A stretch of 64,000 nucleotides of DNA from assembly GCF_003002955.1 (NCBI RefSeq), contig NZ_PVTJ01000015.1, forward strand, positions 37,528-101,527, given 5' to 3'. The translations under genes were made by a program, and so were the position numbers. A model generated the notes under the pieces. That model ran no database searches, was not told the origin of the DNA, and worked only from the letters and a program-made list of their open reading frames with translations. Source of the stretch: Glycomyces artemisiae (GTDB lineage: Bacteria; Actinomycetota; Actinomycetes; Mycobacteriales; Micromonosporaceae). Each line of letters begins with the position of its first letter. Position 1 is the stretch's first letter. Shown one piece after another: positions 26,834 to 34,157 of the stretch.

Positions 26834-27274
26834 ATGACCGTTCAACAGACGCGCGGCCGCACGCCGGTGCAGGTCGTCACGATGGTCGTCGCAGTCGTAT
26901 TCCTCCTGGTGGGGGTGCTCGGCTTCGTTCCGGGCATCACCACCGGCTTCGACACGATGACGTTCGCCGGGCACCACTCCGACGCCCTTCTGCTGGGCGT
27001 GTTCGAGGTGTCGGCGCTCCACAACATCGTGCACCTGCTCTTCGGCGTCGTGGGCCTCCTGATGGCCCGCACCGCCTCCGGCGCCGTCACCTATCTCGTC
27101 ATCGGCGGCGCGATCTACTTCGTCCTGTGGATCTACGGCCTGCTCATCGACCTCGACTCCGCGGCGAACTTCGTCCCGCTCAACGACGCCGACAACTGGC
27201 TCCACCTGATCCTCGCCGTCGGCATGATCGGCCTCGGCGCGATCTTCGCCCGCAGCGCCAGATCCGCCCGCTGA
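26834..27274 (+). CDS. DUF4383 family membrane protein (146 aa)
   Basis: Four predicted membrane helices with the DUF4383 pattern: VVTMVVAVVFLLVGVLGFVP, then SALHNIVHLLFGVVGLLMAR, AVTYLVIGGAIYFVLWIYGL and DNWLHLILAVGMIGLGAIF. The conserved HN(I/V)VHL and NWLHL motifs are clear. Function unknown; the family is common in actinobacteria. AAGGAG lies 7 bases before ATG 26834. It shares its upstream region, including the CsoR-like site, with the copper ATPase, so a link to copper stress is possible (inference). Confidence 0.85.
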   Translation: MTVQQTRGRTPVQVVTMVVAVVFLLVGVLGFVPGITTGFDTMTFAGHHSDALLLGVFEVSALHNIVHLLFGVVGLLMARTASGAVTYLVIGGAIYFVLWIYGLLIDLDSAANFVPLNDADNWLHLILAVGMIGLGAIFARSARSAR

Positions 27275-27295
27275 CCGCGCCCGAGTCCCGGGGAG

Positions 27296-27323
27296 ACGGC
27301 ACCCGCCGCCAGGCGGGTGCCGT
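27296..27323. terminator. Terminator after the DUF4383 gene
   Basis: A 12-bp perfect stem, ACGGCACCCGCC with its complement, loop GCCA, followed by TCTT. It lies between converging genes. Confidence 0.85.
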
Positions 27324-27328
27324 TCTTC

Positions 27329-28097
27329 CTATGGCAGGACGGCCTCCAACACGATCTGCGCCTGGAGTTGATATCCCAGGTCGCTCGGGTGGAATCGATC
27401 GGCGGCGAACTTGCCGCTCCAGGGAGGAGTGAAGTTGCGGGACAGGTAGGCGACGGGCAATCCTCGCGCCATGGCCGCGGCGTCGATCGCTCGGTTCACC
27501 CGTGCGACACGGGGAGTGAACACTCCGCCTACCACCCAGAACTTGTTCGGCAGCGGCAGGTCGAGAACGACGGCACGGTCGGGCAGACGGGCGATCAGCG
27601 TCCGCAGCGTGTCGCACAGCCGCCTCGGCGGGTGACCAGGATGTCGTTGCTGCCGACGCCGAGGGTCACCAATGCGGCGGCGGGCAGCTCATCGAGCTGG
27701 GGCAGCTGTCGGGCGAGCACGCTCGAAGCGAGGGCGCCGGCGCGCGAGAGGTTGACCACCCGCCATGGTCGGCCCGTCTGCCGAACGAGTTCCACGTGCA
27801 CCCGGCCGACATAGCCGTGCAGGGGAGCAGAGGCGCCGAGCCCCAGCGCAGTGGAGTCGCCGAGCACGACCCACAGCGGACCGGCCGCGGCTTGTGCTCT
27901 CGCCAGAAGTCGGCGAAGCTCCGCGCCTGATCCCAGACTGCGTCGACTCCGTTGCACCACCGCTGGACCGGATGGCCGGCGAGGTCCGGGACGCTGAAAT
28001 CGGGACGGGCGAATCCGGCGGCGACGGCGTGCACGATGTCGATCGGGGAGCGCGGCCGACGCGGGGGGCCGAGGAGTGAACGCGCAGCTGCCGACAT
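27329..28097 (-). pseudogene. SGNH/GDSL hydrolase gene broken by two frameshifts
   Basis: Three consecutive frames give one SGNH hydrolase. Frame 1 starts at ATG 28097 (GGAG 5 bases upstream) and runs through HPVQRWCNGVDAVWDQA to FADFWREH. Near 27890 the frame shifts to AAAGPLWVVLGDSTALGLGA, with the catalytic GDS block, then the GVGSNDI block. Near 27622-27628 it shifts again to RLCDTLRTLIARLPDRAVVL and ends DRFHPSDLGY, the catalytic Asp-His block. Each junction is consistent with a one-base deletion. All catalytic blocks survive, so the decay is recent, or the shifts are sequencing errors. It converges on the DUF4383 gene. Confidence 0.8.
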
Positions 28098-28201
28098 TTG
28101 AGCTCCGTAACTTCGGAGAACCCGGGGCTGGGCCGGGCTCCGCTTGGTCGATGGCCGAGGTGGCATCCAGACCTGAAGGACGAGGGACCCAGCACCACGG
28201 G

Positions 28202-28230
28202 CGTTTACATTTCTATAAGTAATGTGAACG
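28202..28230. promoter_or_regulatory. Probable TetR-type operator
   Basis: CGTTTACATT (28202-28211) and AATGTGAACG (28221-28230) are inverted with one mismatch around nine bases, TCTATAAGT, which include a -10-like TATAAG. The site lies upstream of the TetR gene and of the SGNH pseudogene on the other strand, a classic autoregulation arrangement. Confidence 0.6.
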
Positions 28231-28360
28231 CTCGATGCGATCCTCGCAAGGGCGCCATCGTCCGGCCACGCGAGGAAGGAACGCTCGACGCCCGGCGCGG
28301 CACCGGCCCGGATACGCTCCGGGCTATGAGCGGGGCAGTGAGAGGACGGAAGGCCACCAC

Positions 28361-28933
28361 ATGAGCGACCGGGAGCTTCGCGAGCGCATCCTCGACGCCG
28401 CTGAGGCATGCATCCTTGAAGGAGGGCCGCAGGCCCGCATCCACGGCCTGGTCGCCGCACGAGCCGGCGTCTCGCGGCCCACGGTCTACAAGTACGTCGG
28501 CGATCAGCAGGCGGTGACCGAAGCGTTGCTCAACCGCGAGGTCGACCGGTACCTCGATGCCGTCCGGCCCGTGATCGTCGATCGGCGCGCACGACGCGAG
28601 CGGTTCGTCGAGACCGTGGTGTTCACAGTCGTCTACGCCCGCCAGCACGCACTGCTCCAGGCGCTCCTGCGTGAGCAACCGGACGCGGTGCTGCCATGGC
28701 TCACCACCCGGGCCGAACCGATGCTGCGGCGGGGGATCGCCTCCATGTCCGGCTACGTGCACCAGGACCGGCAAGAGGTCGTGGCACCGGACCGGCTCGA
28801 CGTCGAGATCGAGTGGGGCATCCGCCTAGTGGTCTCGCTGATCACGACACCCAGCGTCACCCAGCAGCTGGTCACTCCGGCGAACCTCCGCCGGTACCTC
28901 GCCTCACTCCTGGACATCGGAGCCGATGCCTGA
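28361..28933 (+). CDS. TetR family transcriptional regulator
   Basis: A 190-aa protein with an N-terminal TetR DNA-binding domain: RERILDAAEACILEGGPQA, then the helix-turn-helix VAARAGVSRPTVYKYVGDQQ (about residues 30-50). The C-terminal ligand domain is helical, with a hydrophobic pocket region (WGIRLVVSLITTPSV). ATG 28361 has GAAGG 8 bases upstream. The imperfect palindrome at 28202-28230 is its likely operator. The neighbours are the broken SGNH hydrolase and an epimerase-like gene, either of which could be a target. Ligand unknown. Confidence 0.9.
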   Translation: MSDRELRERILDAAEACILEGGPQARIHGLVAARAGVSRPTVYKYVGDQQAVTEALLNREVDRYLDAVRPVIVDRRARRERFVETVVFTVVYARQHALLQALLREQPDAVLPWLTTRAEPMLRRGIASMSGYVHQDRQEVVAPDRLDVEIEWGIRLVVSLITTPSVTQQLVTPANLRRYLASLLDIGADA

Positions 28934-29141
28934 TTCGCAGCCTGCTGCGCTGATGCCCGCGAAGCGGTCGCGCTCCTCGAATGCCTTGAAGACCTCGCGG
29001 GTCGGCGACGCCTCGATCGCAGGTCGTCTGCGTCGGGTCCGGGGCGTGCTTGCCCACCGGCGGCATCAACGGGATGATCGAGTCCGCACCGTCATCGACG
29101 CCATCGATGGCGGTACCGCATCGATCAGAAAGGGTGACGAC

Positions 29142-30143
29142 TTGAGACTGCTCGTCCTCGGAGGTTCGCAGTTCGTCGGACGCGCGGTGGCCGCTGAAGC
29201 ACTCGCGCGGGGCTGGGACGTGACCGCCTTCAACCGGGGCCGGTCGGGTCTCGACCTGCCCGGTGTCACGGCGATCCGGGGCGACCGGTGGGACCGGTCC
29301 GACCTGGAGCGCCTGGCCGCGGCGGGGCCTTGGGACGCGGTCGTCGACTCCTCCGGGTACGTGCCGCGGAACGTCCTCGAAGTCGCGGAGATCCTCGAAC
29401 CGTCGGTGCGGCGGTTCCTGTTCATCTCGACGCTGTCGGTCTACGAAGGCTGGCCGGTGCAGCCGCTGACCGAGGATTCGCCCACCCTGCCGTGCCCGCC
29501 GGATGCCGACGAGACGTTCGGGACCGACACCGAGAACGGACCCAGCCAGTACGGCTACCAGAAGTCCGGCTGCGAGGCCGCGGTCCTCCAGGTGTACGGG
29601 ACGGAGCGAAGCGCGCTACTGCGGGCGGGTGTCGTGCTCGGCCCGCACGAGTACGTCGGTCGGCTCCCGTGGTGGCTCGGCCGGATCGCCCGCGGCGGAC
29701 GCGTCCTCGCCCCGGGGGATCCAGCTCGGAGCATTCAGCCGATCGACGTCAGAGACATCGCGGACTTCGCAGTCGATGCGGCCGCGAGCGGCGTCGAGGG
29801 GGCGTTCAACCTGACCGGGTCGGGCGAGGCGACGTTCGGGGACTTCCTCGACGCCTGCGCCGAGGTCACCGGCGCCGCTTCCGAACTGGTCTGGACCCCC
29901 GACGAGGTGCTGCTGGAGCACGGCGTCGGGCAGTGGTCGGAGCTGCCGCTCTGGCGGACCTCCCCGGGGACCTGGGACGTCGACTCCACGAAAGCGAGGG
30001 CCGCCGGGCTCGTCAACCGGCCGATCGCCGACACCGTCCGGGACGCCTGGAAGTGGATGCGCGATGCGGCATTCGAAGTGAACGACAGGTCGGCCGAGAT
30101 CGGCATCGCACCGGAAAAGGAGCAGCGCATCCTCGACCGGTGA
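29142..30143 (+). CDS. NAD-dependent epimerase/dehydratase-like protein
   Basis: A 333-aa extended short-chain dehydrogenase. The Rossmann nucleotide-binding motif is altered (RLLVLGGSQFVGRAVAAEAL, with GGSxFVG rather than GxxGxxG), and DRWDRSDLERL follows. The active-site Tyr-Lys is in YGYQKSGCEA. SIQPIDVRDIADFAVDAA is typical of the family. It resembles the reductase/epimerase group often called RNA-binding- or cinnamyl-reductase-like, but the substrate is unknown. TTG at 29142 is preferred: AGGG lies 7 bases upstream and the Rossmann strand begins immediately. The 208 bp before it hold no convincing gene. Confidence 0.78.
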   Translation: MRLLVLGGSQFVGRAVAAEALARGWDVTAFNRGRSGLDLPGVTAIRGDRWDRSDLERLAAAGPWDAVVDSSGYVPRNVLEVAEILEPSVRRFLFISTLSVYEGWPVQPLTEDSPTLPCPPDADETFGTDTENGPSQYGYQKSGCEAAVLQVYGTERSALLRAGVVLGPHEYVGRLPWWLGRIARGGRVLAPGDPARSIQPIDVRDIADFAVDAAASGVEGAFNLTGSGEATFGDFLDACAEVTGAASELVWTPDEVLLEHGVGQWSELPLWRTSPGTWDVDSTKARAAGLVNRPIADTVRDAWKWMRDAAFEVNDRSAEIGIAPEKEQRILDR

Positions 30144-30322
30144 ACGCTTCACCTCCGACGCGGCTCCGGTTCGGGAAGTCCCGGGTCAGGGAGGTCGACA
30201 AGGTCGACGGCTGCAAGTCTCGCGGGGAAGGCGCCGGGCGCTGCCGGGGCCGACTCGCACAGCAGCACGATCGCCCTCGTCGCAAGCCCCGTTGCTCAGT
30301 CGGGAGGCGGCGCTGCTGCTTG

Positions 30323-31003
30323 TCAGACCGGGCTGTCGATGCCCAAGGCGATGCTGGACCCGTCGGGGAATTCCAGAAGATGGAAAACGCCTTCGACGGA
30401 GCCCTTGGGTTTGCGCCGGTCCCGGCTGCGGTCCCAGTACCGGTCGGCGGACAACTCGAATACCGGGACGGTCGTCACCGGGCCGAGCTGCTGGTCCTCC
30501 TGGCCGGGTGACCATCTGCCGGGCAGGTCGAGGTTCCACTTCAGCAGTTCGAGACGGTCCTCGGTCGTTTCGGGGGCCGTCGCTCGCTGGTCGTGGTCGC
30601 GCACCTCGGCGAAGGCGAACCGCCGGTCGGTGAGGATCCAGACGCCGGTCCTGCTGCGCGCGGCGTCGGCGAGCGCCGCTGCCCGGCAGTCGGATCGCGG
30701 GCCGGAGACGGTCACCGGCACGACGCGTCTGCCGCTCAGCTCGGGAAAGAAGTTCGGGCTCAGGTAGATCGCAATGAGCTTCGCGATCACCCTGATCGTG
30801 GTGACCAGCGTCGTCTTCAAGGCGGACAGGACGAACCGCTTCGGGCTGCCGTTCCGCTCCCGTCCCCGCACGTCGTAGGCGGTGTTCGCGGGCAAGACCC
30901 CGACCGCGAAGAGGACTTCCTCGCCGCGGTGCAAGAACTGCGAGTGCATCACCGGCCGTGCGTCGAGAACGGGATCGAAGCCGCGGTACTGCGTCTGCTC
31001 CAT
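30323..31003 (-). CDS. Hypothetical protein (226 aa)
   Basis: I do not recognise this family. The N-terminus reads like a soluble domain that measures or binds something (FLHRGEEVLFAVGVLPANTA). A basic hydrophobic helix follows, KRFVLSALKTTLVTTIRVIA (about 55-75), which could be membrane-associated. Then comes a beta-rich part (RTGVWILTDRRFAFAEVRDH) and a C-terminal HLLEFPDGSSIALGI segment. The W(I/V)LT..R..F pattern resembles PH-like domains that recognise lipids, but that is only a visual impression. ATG 31003 has AGGA 9 bases upstream. Flanking spacers are long and gene-free. Confidence 0.55.
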   Translation of the reverse strand: MEQTQYRGFDPVLDARPVMHSQFLHRGEEVLFAVGVLPANTAYDVRGRERNGSPKRFVLSALKTTLVTTIRVIAKLIAIYLSPNFFPELSGRRVVPVTVSGPRSDCRAAALADAARSRTGVWILTDRRFAFAEVRDHDQRATAPETTEDRLELLKWNLDLPGRWSPGQEDQQLGPVTTVPVFELSADRYWDRSRDRRKPKGSVEGVFHLLEFPDGSSIALGIDSPV

Positions 31004-31370
31004 GAGGGTTCGTCCTTCAGTTCGGGCCGCGGGGCGTTGGGGAGCGGCATCCAGAACGGTAGTGACCGGCCGCGTGCCACGGGGTCCCCCCGCCTCGCGC
31101 CGACAGCGGCCCGAACGGGGCTGACCTGCGATGCCGCCGCCAGCGGCATCATCTCCTGCCGGAATCCCGCCGGTGTCCCACCTTGTATGCCGCTCATCCC
31201 GCTAGAAGGATTGCCTAATCGTCGGATCAAATCGGCATCGTCTACGGCCGCGGCAGGCCGAGGCGAGGCACCGCCGCAAGCAGAACGCTCGCCGGTCTCG
31301 CCGTTCCTCCGGGAGGCGTCGAGCACGCCAGGAGAATGCAATCCTCACCCAGCGAATGAAAGGCCCCGTT
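31004..31370. other. Intergenic stretch of 367 bp without a gene
   Basis: No open frame of coding quality. A GATGCCG/CGGCATC stem with a 7-base loop is at 31130-31150. It presumably contains the promoters of the 226-aa gene (leftward) and the lipoprotein gene (rightward). Confidence 0.5.
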
Positions 31371-32015
31371 GTGCCCAGCCGAAAACTAGCGGCCCTGCCC
31401 TTTGCCCTCACCCTCCTCGGACTCGCGGCGTGCACTGCCGAAGCCGGGCCCGCGGTTTCCGGCGGGGAACTCGCCGAACTGGCCGCGGACGCCCTGGAGA
31501 AGCAGACCGGATCGCGTCCCGACCTCGACTGCGGCGACGACTCGATCATCGTCAGTGAAGGCAAGGAGGTCGACTGCGTGGCGACCTCCACCGAGACCGG
31601 CGCCGAGTACGATGCCACCATCACCTTCACCAGCGTTGAAGGCGCGGACTACGAGATCAGCGTGGACGTGGCCTCCGAGCCCGGCGACGCCCCCAGCGAG
31701 GCCCCGACCTCCGATCCCGCCGAGGCCGACACCTCGGCACCGGCCGCCGACGCGAACAGCATCGTGGTTCCCGCCCCGGACTTCGCCGCGGCGGTCGCGG
31801 ACGCGGTGGCGGCCGAATGGGGGGCGGGCAACGACATCGACTGCGGCGACGCCGCCACGAGGACCCTGTATGAGGGTGCGATCCACTCCTGCGTGCTGAA
31901 CGACGTCTCAACCGACGCGGACTACGCCATCACCATCACGATCACCAGCATCGACGTCGAGGCCGGCACCTTCAACTTCGAAGCCGTCGTGGATGAGACC
32001 CCGTTGAACCGCTAG
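31371..32015 (+). CDS. Lipoprotein with two DUF4333-like repeats
   Basis: A 214-aa lipoprotein. The signal peptide has a lipobox (TLLGLAAC, Cys about residue 21), so it is anchored to the outer face of the membrane. Two similar domains follow: one around LDCGDDSIIVSEGKEVDCVA, the other around IDCGDAATRTLYEGAIHSCV. Each has the paired cysteines and beta-pattern of DUF4333, separated by a Pro/Ala/Glu-rich linker. GTG 31371 is preferred because AAGG lies 7 bases upstream; an in-frame ATG at 31356 lacks a site. Function of the family is unknown. Confidence 0.78.
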   Translation: MPSRKLAALPFALTLLGLAACTAEAGPAVSGGELAELAADALEKQTGSRPDLDCGDDSIIVSEGKEVDCVATSTETGAEYDATITFTSVEGADYEISVDVASEPGDAPSEAPTSDPAEADTSAPAADANSIVVPAPDFAAAVADAVAAEWGAGNDIDCGDAATRTLYEGAIHSCVLNDVSTDADYAITITITSIDVEAGTFNFEAVVDETPLNR

Positions 32016-32020
32016 GACCG

Positions 32021-32055
32021 TGCGCTGCCGGGCCGCCCCGCGACCCGGCAGCGCA
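32021..32055 (+). terminator. Terminator after the lipoprotein gene
   Basis: A 12-bp perfect stem, TGCGCTGCCGGG with its complement, and an 11-base loop, starting 5 bases after the stop. Confidence 0.75.
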
Positions 32056-32132
32056 ACGGGACCTGACGCTCATCGGCCGGACCGCGGTCAGCCCTCCTCA
32101 TCGGGTCCGCGGTCACGCCCGCCTGTGCGCGT

Positions 32133-32373
32133 TCAGATCTCGATGCGGGAGCCGACAATCACGGCGCGGTCGCGGAGCGCCCGAAGCGCTCGGCCGCGTC
32201 GGCGGTGATGCGGGAGGCGGCGATGAACAGCTGCCGATCCAATTTGATCGAGGATCCCCCAGGCCGTGTGCGACACAACGGATCAGCCGGTAGCCCGGCG
32301 CTTTGGGGTCGGCAACCACCGCAAAGTCTTCTCGCCGACCATCGCCCTTGAGGTAGCAAAAAGCGGTCATCAA
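32133..32373 (-). pseudogene. Possible degraded gene fragment beside tRNA-Ala
   Basis: Three short frames read as protein-like in sequence: MMTAFCYLKGDGRREDFAVV through RLIRCVAHGLGD, then KLDRQLFIAASRITADAAER in a second frame, then ALRDRAVIVGSRIEI and a stop in a third. They could be remains of one small gene with two shifts. No family is recognised, and chance cannot be excluded. The rest of the 394-bp gap between the lipoprotein gene and the tRNA holds only the terminator. Confidence 0.3.
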
Positions 32374-32409
32374 CTCGATGACCGCTCATGTACTCAATAT
32401 CCGATTCTG

Positions 32410-32482
32410 TGGAGCTTAGGGGATTCGAACCCCTGACCTTCTCATTGCGAACGAGACGCGCTACCAACTGCGCCAAAGCCCC
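32410..32482 (-). tRNA. tRNA-Ala (CGC)
   Basis: A 73-nt cloverleaf read on the minus strand. The acceptor GGGGCTT pairs with AAGCTCC (one G-T), discriminator A. The D-arm is GCGC/GCGC, the anticodon stem TCTCG/TGAGA with loop TTCGCAA (anticodon CGC, Ala codon GCG), and the T-arm AGGGG-TTCGAAT-CCCCT. CCA is not encoded. Confidence 0.95.
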
Positions 32483-32576
32483 TTGCGGCGACAAGATTAG
32501 CACGGCCGCGGAAGGGGGCTGCGGGGGTGTTGTGTGGGCCCGGTCTCTCGGGGGCCTCCGGGGGTCCGGAGGCCCG

Positions 32577-34127
32577 TCAGATCCAGGAGTCGAGCCACAT
32601 GCGGGCCTGCCATTCGTCGCGGGGCAGGGCCTCGCCGGTGTAGATGGGCCAGAAGTAGGCGAAGCAGAGGACGACGACGGCGACGAAGGCCCCTGCGATG
32701 AGGGCGCCGGTCAGGCGGCGCTCCGGAGAGGCCAGGGAGAGCTCGCCGCGGCGGTGGCGGCCGATGATGAGGCCGAGGCACCAGGTGACGGCGCCGATGA
32801 AGAAGGGGACGGCCGGGGCGGTGTAGAAGAAGAACATCGTCCGGTCGGGGTAGAGGAACCACGGGAGGATGCCCGCGCCGACGCCGGTGAGCAGGAACCA
32901 GGCCCGCCAGTCGCGGCGCGCGATCGCCCACACGAGGAGGACGAGGGTCGCGGGCACGAACGTCCACCACAGCAGCGGCGTGCCGAGGAGGAGGACCTCC
33001 GAGGCGCAGTCGGCGGCGCCGCAGTTGACGTCGGAGCTCCAGTAGAAGACCACGGGCCGCAGGTCGAACAGCCACTGCCACGGCCAGGACTGGTAGGCGT
33101 GCTCCGAGGAGAGGCCTTCGTGGAACTTGAGCACGCTCATGTGGTACTCCCACCAGTTCACGAGCGCGCCGAACACGGGCGGCTCGGAGCGCCCCTGGTC
33201 GAGGAGCCAGTGGCGGTAGGAGCCGGTGTCGTTGAGGAACCAGCCGGTCCAGGAGAGGACGTACACGCCGATCGCGAGGAGCCCGAACCACAGGTTCTGC
33301 CCGAACTCGTAGATGACGGTGTCGCGGAAGGGCTTGCGGGCGCCGACGTCGGCGCGCAGGCGCCAGTCCCAGACGATGTAGAGGACGATCGCGGCGATGA
33401 TGTACCACAGCGCGGACCACTTGGTGGCCATGGAGAGCCCGAGGAGGACCGCGGAGGCGACGCGCCACCACGGGACGCCGAGGCGCGGCCGGCGGCGGCG
33501 CGGGTCGAGGCCGTCCTCGATCGCGGCGAGCCAGCGCGCGCGGCGCCAGTCGCGGTCGCGCACGACGCAGTACATGGCGGCGAGGATGAGCGTCGCGAGG
33601 AAGATGTCGAGGAGCGAGGTCCGCGAGAGCACGAAGTGCGAGCCCTCGACGGCGAGGAGGAGCCCGGCGGTGCCGCCGAGGAGCGTCGAGCCGGTGAGGC
33701 GGCGCATGAGGCGGATGAGGATCGCGACGCCGATGATCCCGGCGGCGGCCGCGGCGATGCGCCAGCCGACCTCGTCGTAGCCGAAGGCGATCTCGCCGAG
33801 GCTGATGAGCCACTTGCCGAACGGCGGGTGCGCGACGTACGCCGACCCGGTCGCGCCCGGGTCCCATTCGACGCCGTGGGAGAGCATCGTGTGCGCGTCC
33901 TGCGCGTAGTAGACCTCGTCGAAGATCAGGCCCTTGGGGTGGTTCAGGCCGATCAGGCGCAGGACCGCGGCGATCCCGGTGACCGCGAGGGTCACCCAGA
34001 GGGCGCGGCGACGGTCTGGCGGGACGGTGCCCGCGAGGCGCGCCCGGACGGCGGGGAGGGGGCCGGGGAGCGGGGTCGGCCGCCAGGCGGCTGGCGGCTG
34101 CTCGGGCCGGACTGCGGTGGCGCTCAC
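32577..34127 (-). CDS. pmt: Polyprenol-phosphate-mannose protein O-mannosyltransferase (GT39)
   Basis: A 516-aa integral membrane glycosyltransferase that transfers mannose from polyprenyl-phosphate mannose to Ser/Thr of secreted proteins, as actinobacterial Pmt does. The catalytic DE motif is in GLIFDEVYYAQDAHTML (about residues 69-85), with HPPFGKWLI soon after. About 10-11 membrane helices follow and the C-terminal GT39 region is complete. The gene begins at GTG 34127. It follows the class A PBP gene in the same direction with 30 bp between them, so both may be expressed together as envelope functions. Confidence 0.93.
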   Translation of the reverse strand: MSATAVRPEQPPAAWRPTPLPGPLPAVRARLAGTVPPDRRRALWVTLAVTGIAAVLRLIGLNHPKGLIFDEVYYAQDAHTMLSHGVEWDPGATGSAYVAHPPFGKWLISLGEIAFGYDEVGWRIAAAAAGIIGVAILIRLMRRLTGSTLLGGTAGLLLAVEGSHFVLSRTSLLDIFLATLILAAMYCVVRDRDWRRARWLAAIEDGLDPRRRRPRLGVPWWRVASAVLLGLSMATKWSALWYIIAAIVLYIVWDWRLRADVGARKPFRDTVIYEFGQNLWFGLLAIGVYVLSWTGWFLNDTGSYRHWLLDQGRSEPPVFGALVNWWEYHMSVLKFHEGLSSEHAYQSWPWQWLFDLRPVVFYWSSDVNCGAADCASEVLLLGTPLLWWTFVPATLVLLVWAIARRDWRAWFLLTGVGAGILPWFLYPDRTMFFFYTAPAVPFFIGAVTWCLGLIIGRHRRGELSLASPERRLTGALIAGAFVAVVVLCFAYFWPIYTGEALPRDEWQARMWLDSWI

Positions 34128-34157
34128 CGGCCCGAGTTTAGGGTGTCCCCTTCACGG

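Noticed and set aside
28934..29141. A small gene between the TetR and epimerase genes
   Set aside because: Short frames on both strands (one ending in VFKAFEERDRFAGISAAG-like sequence) lack a start, ribosome site or recognisable family; no support beyond chance.
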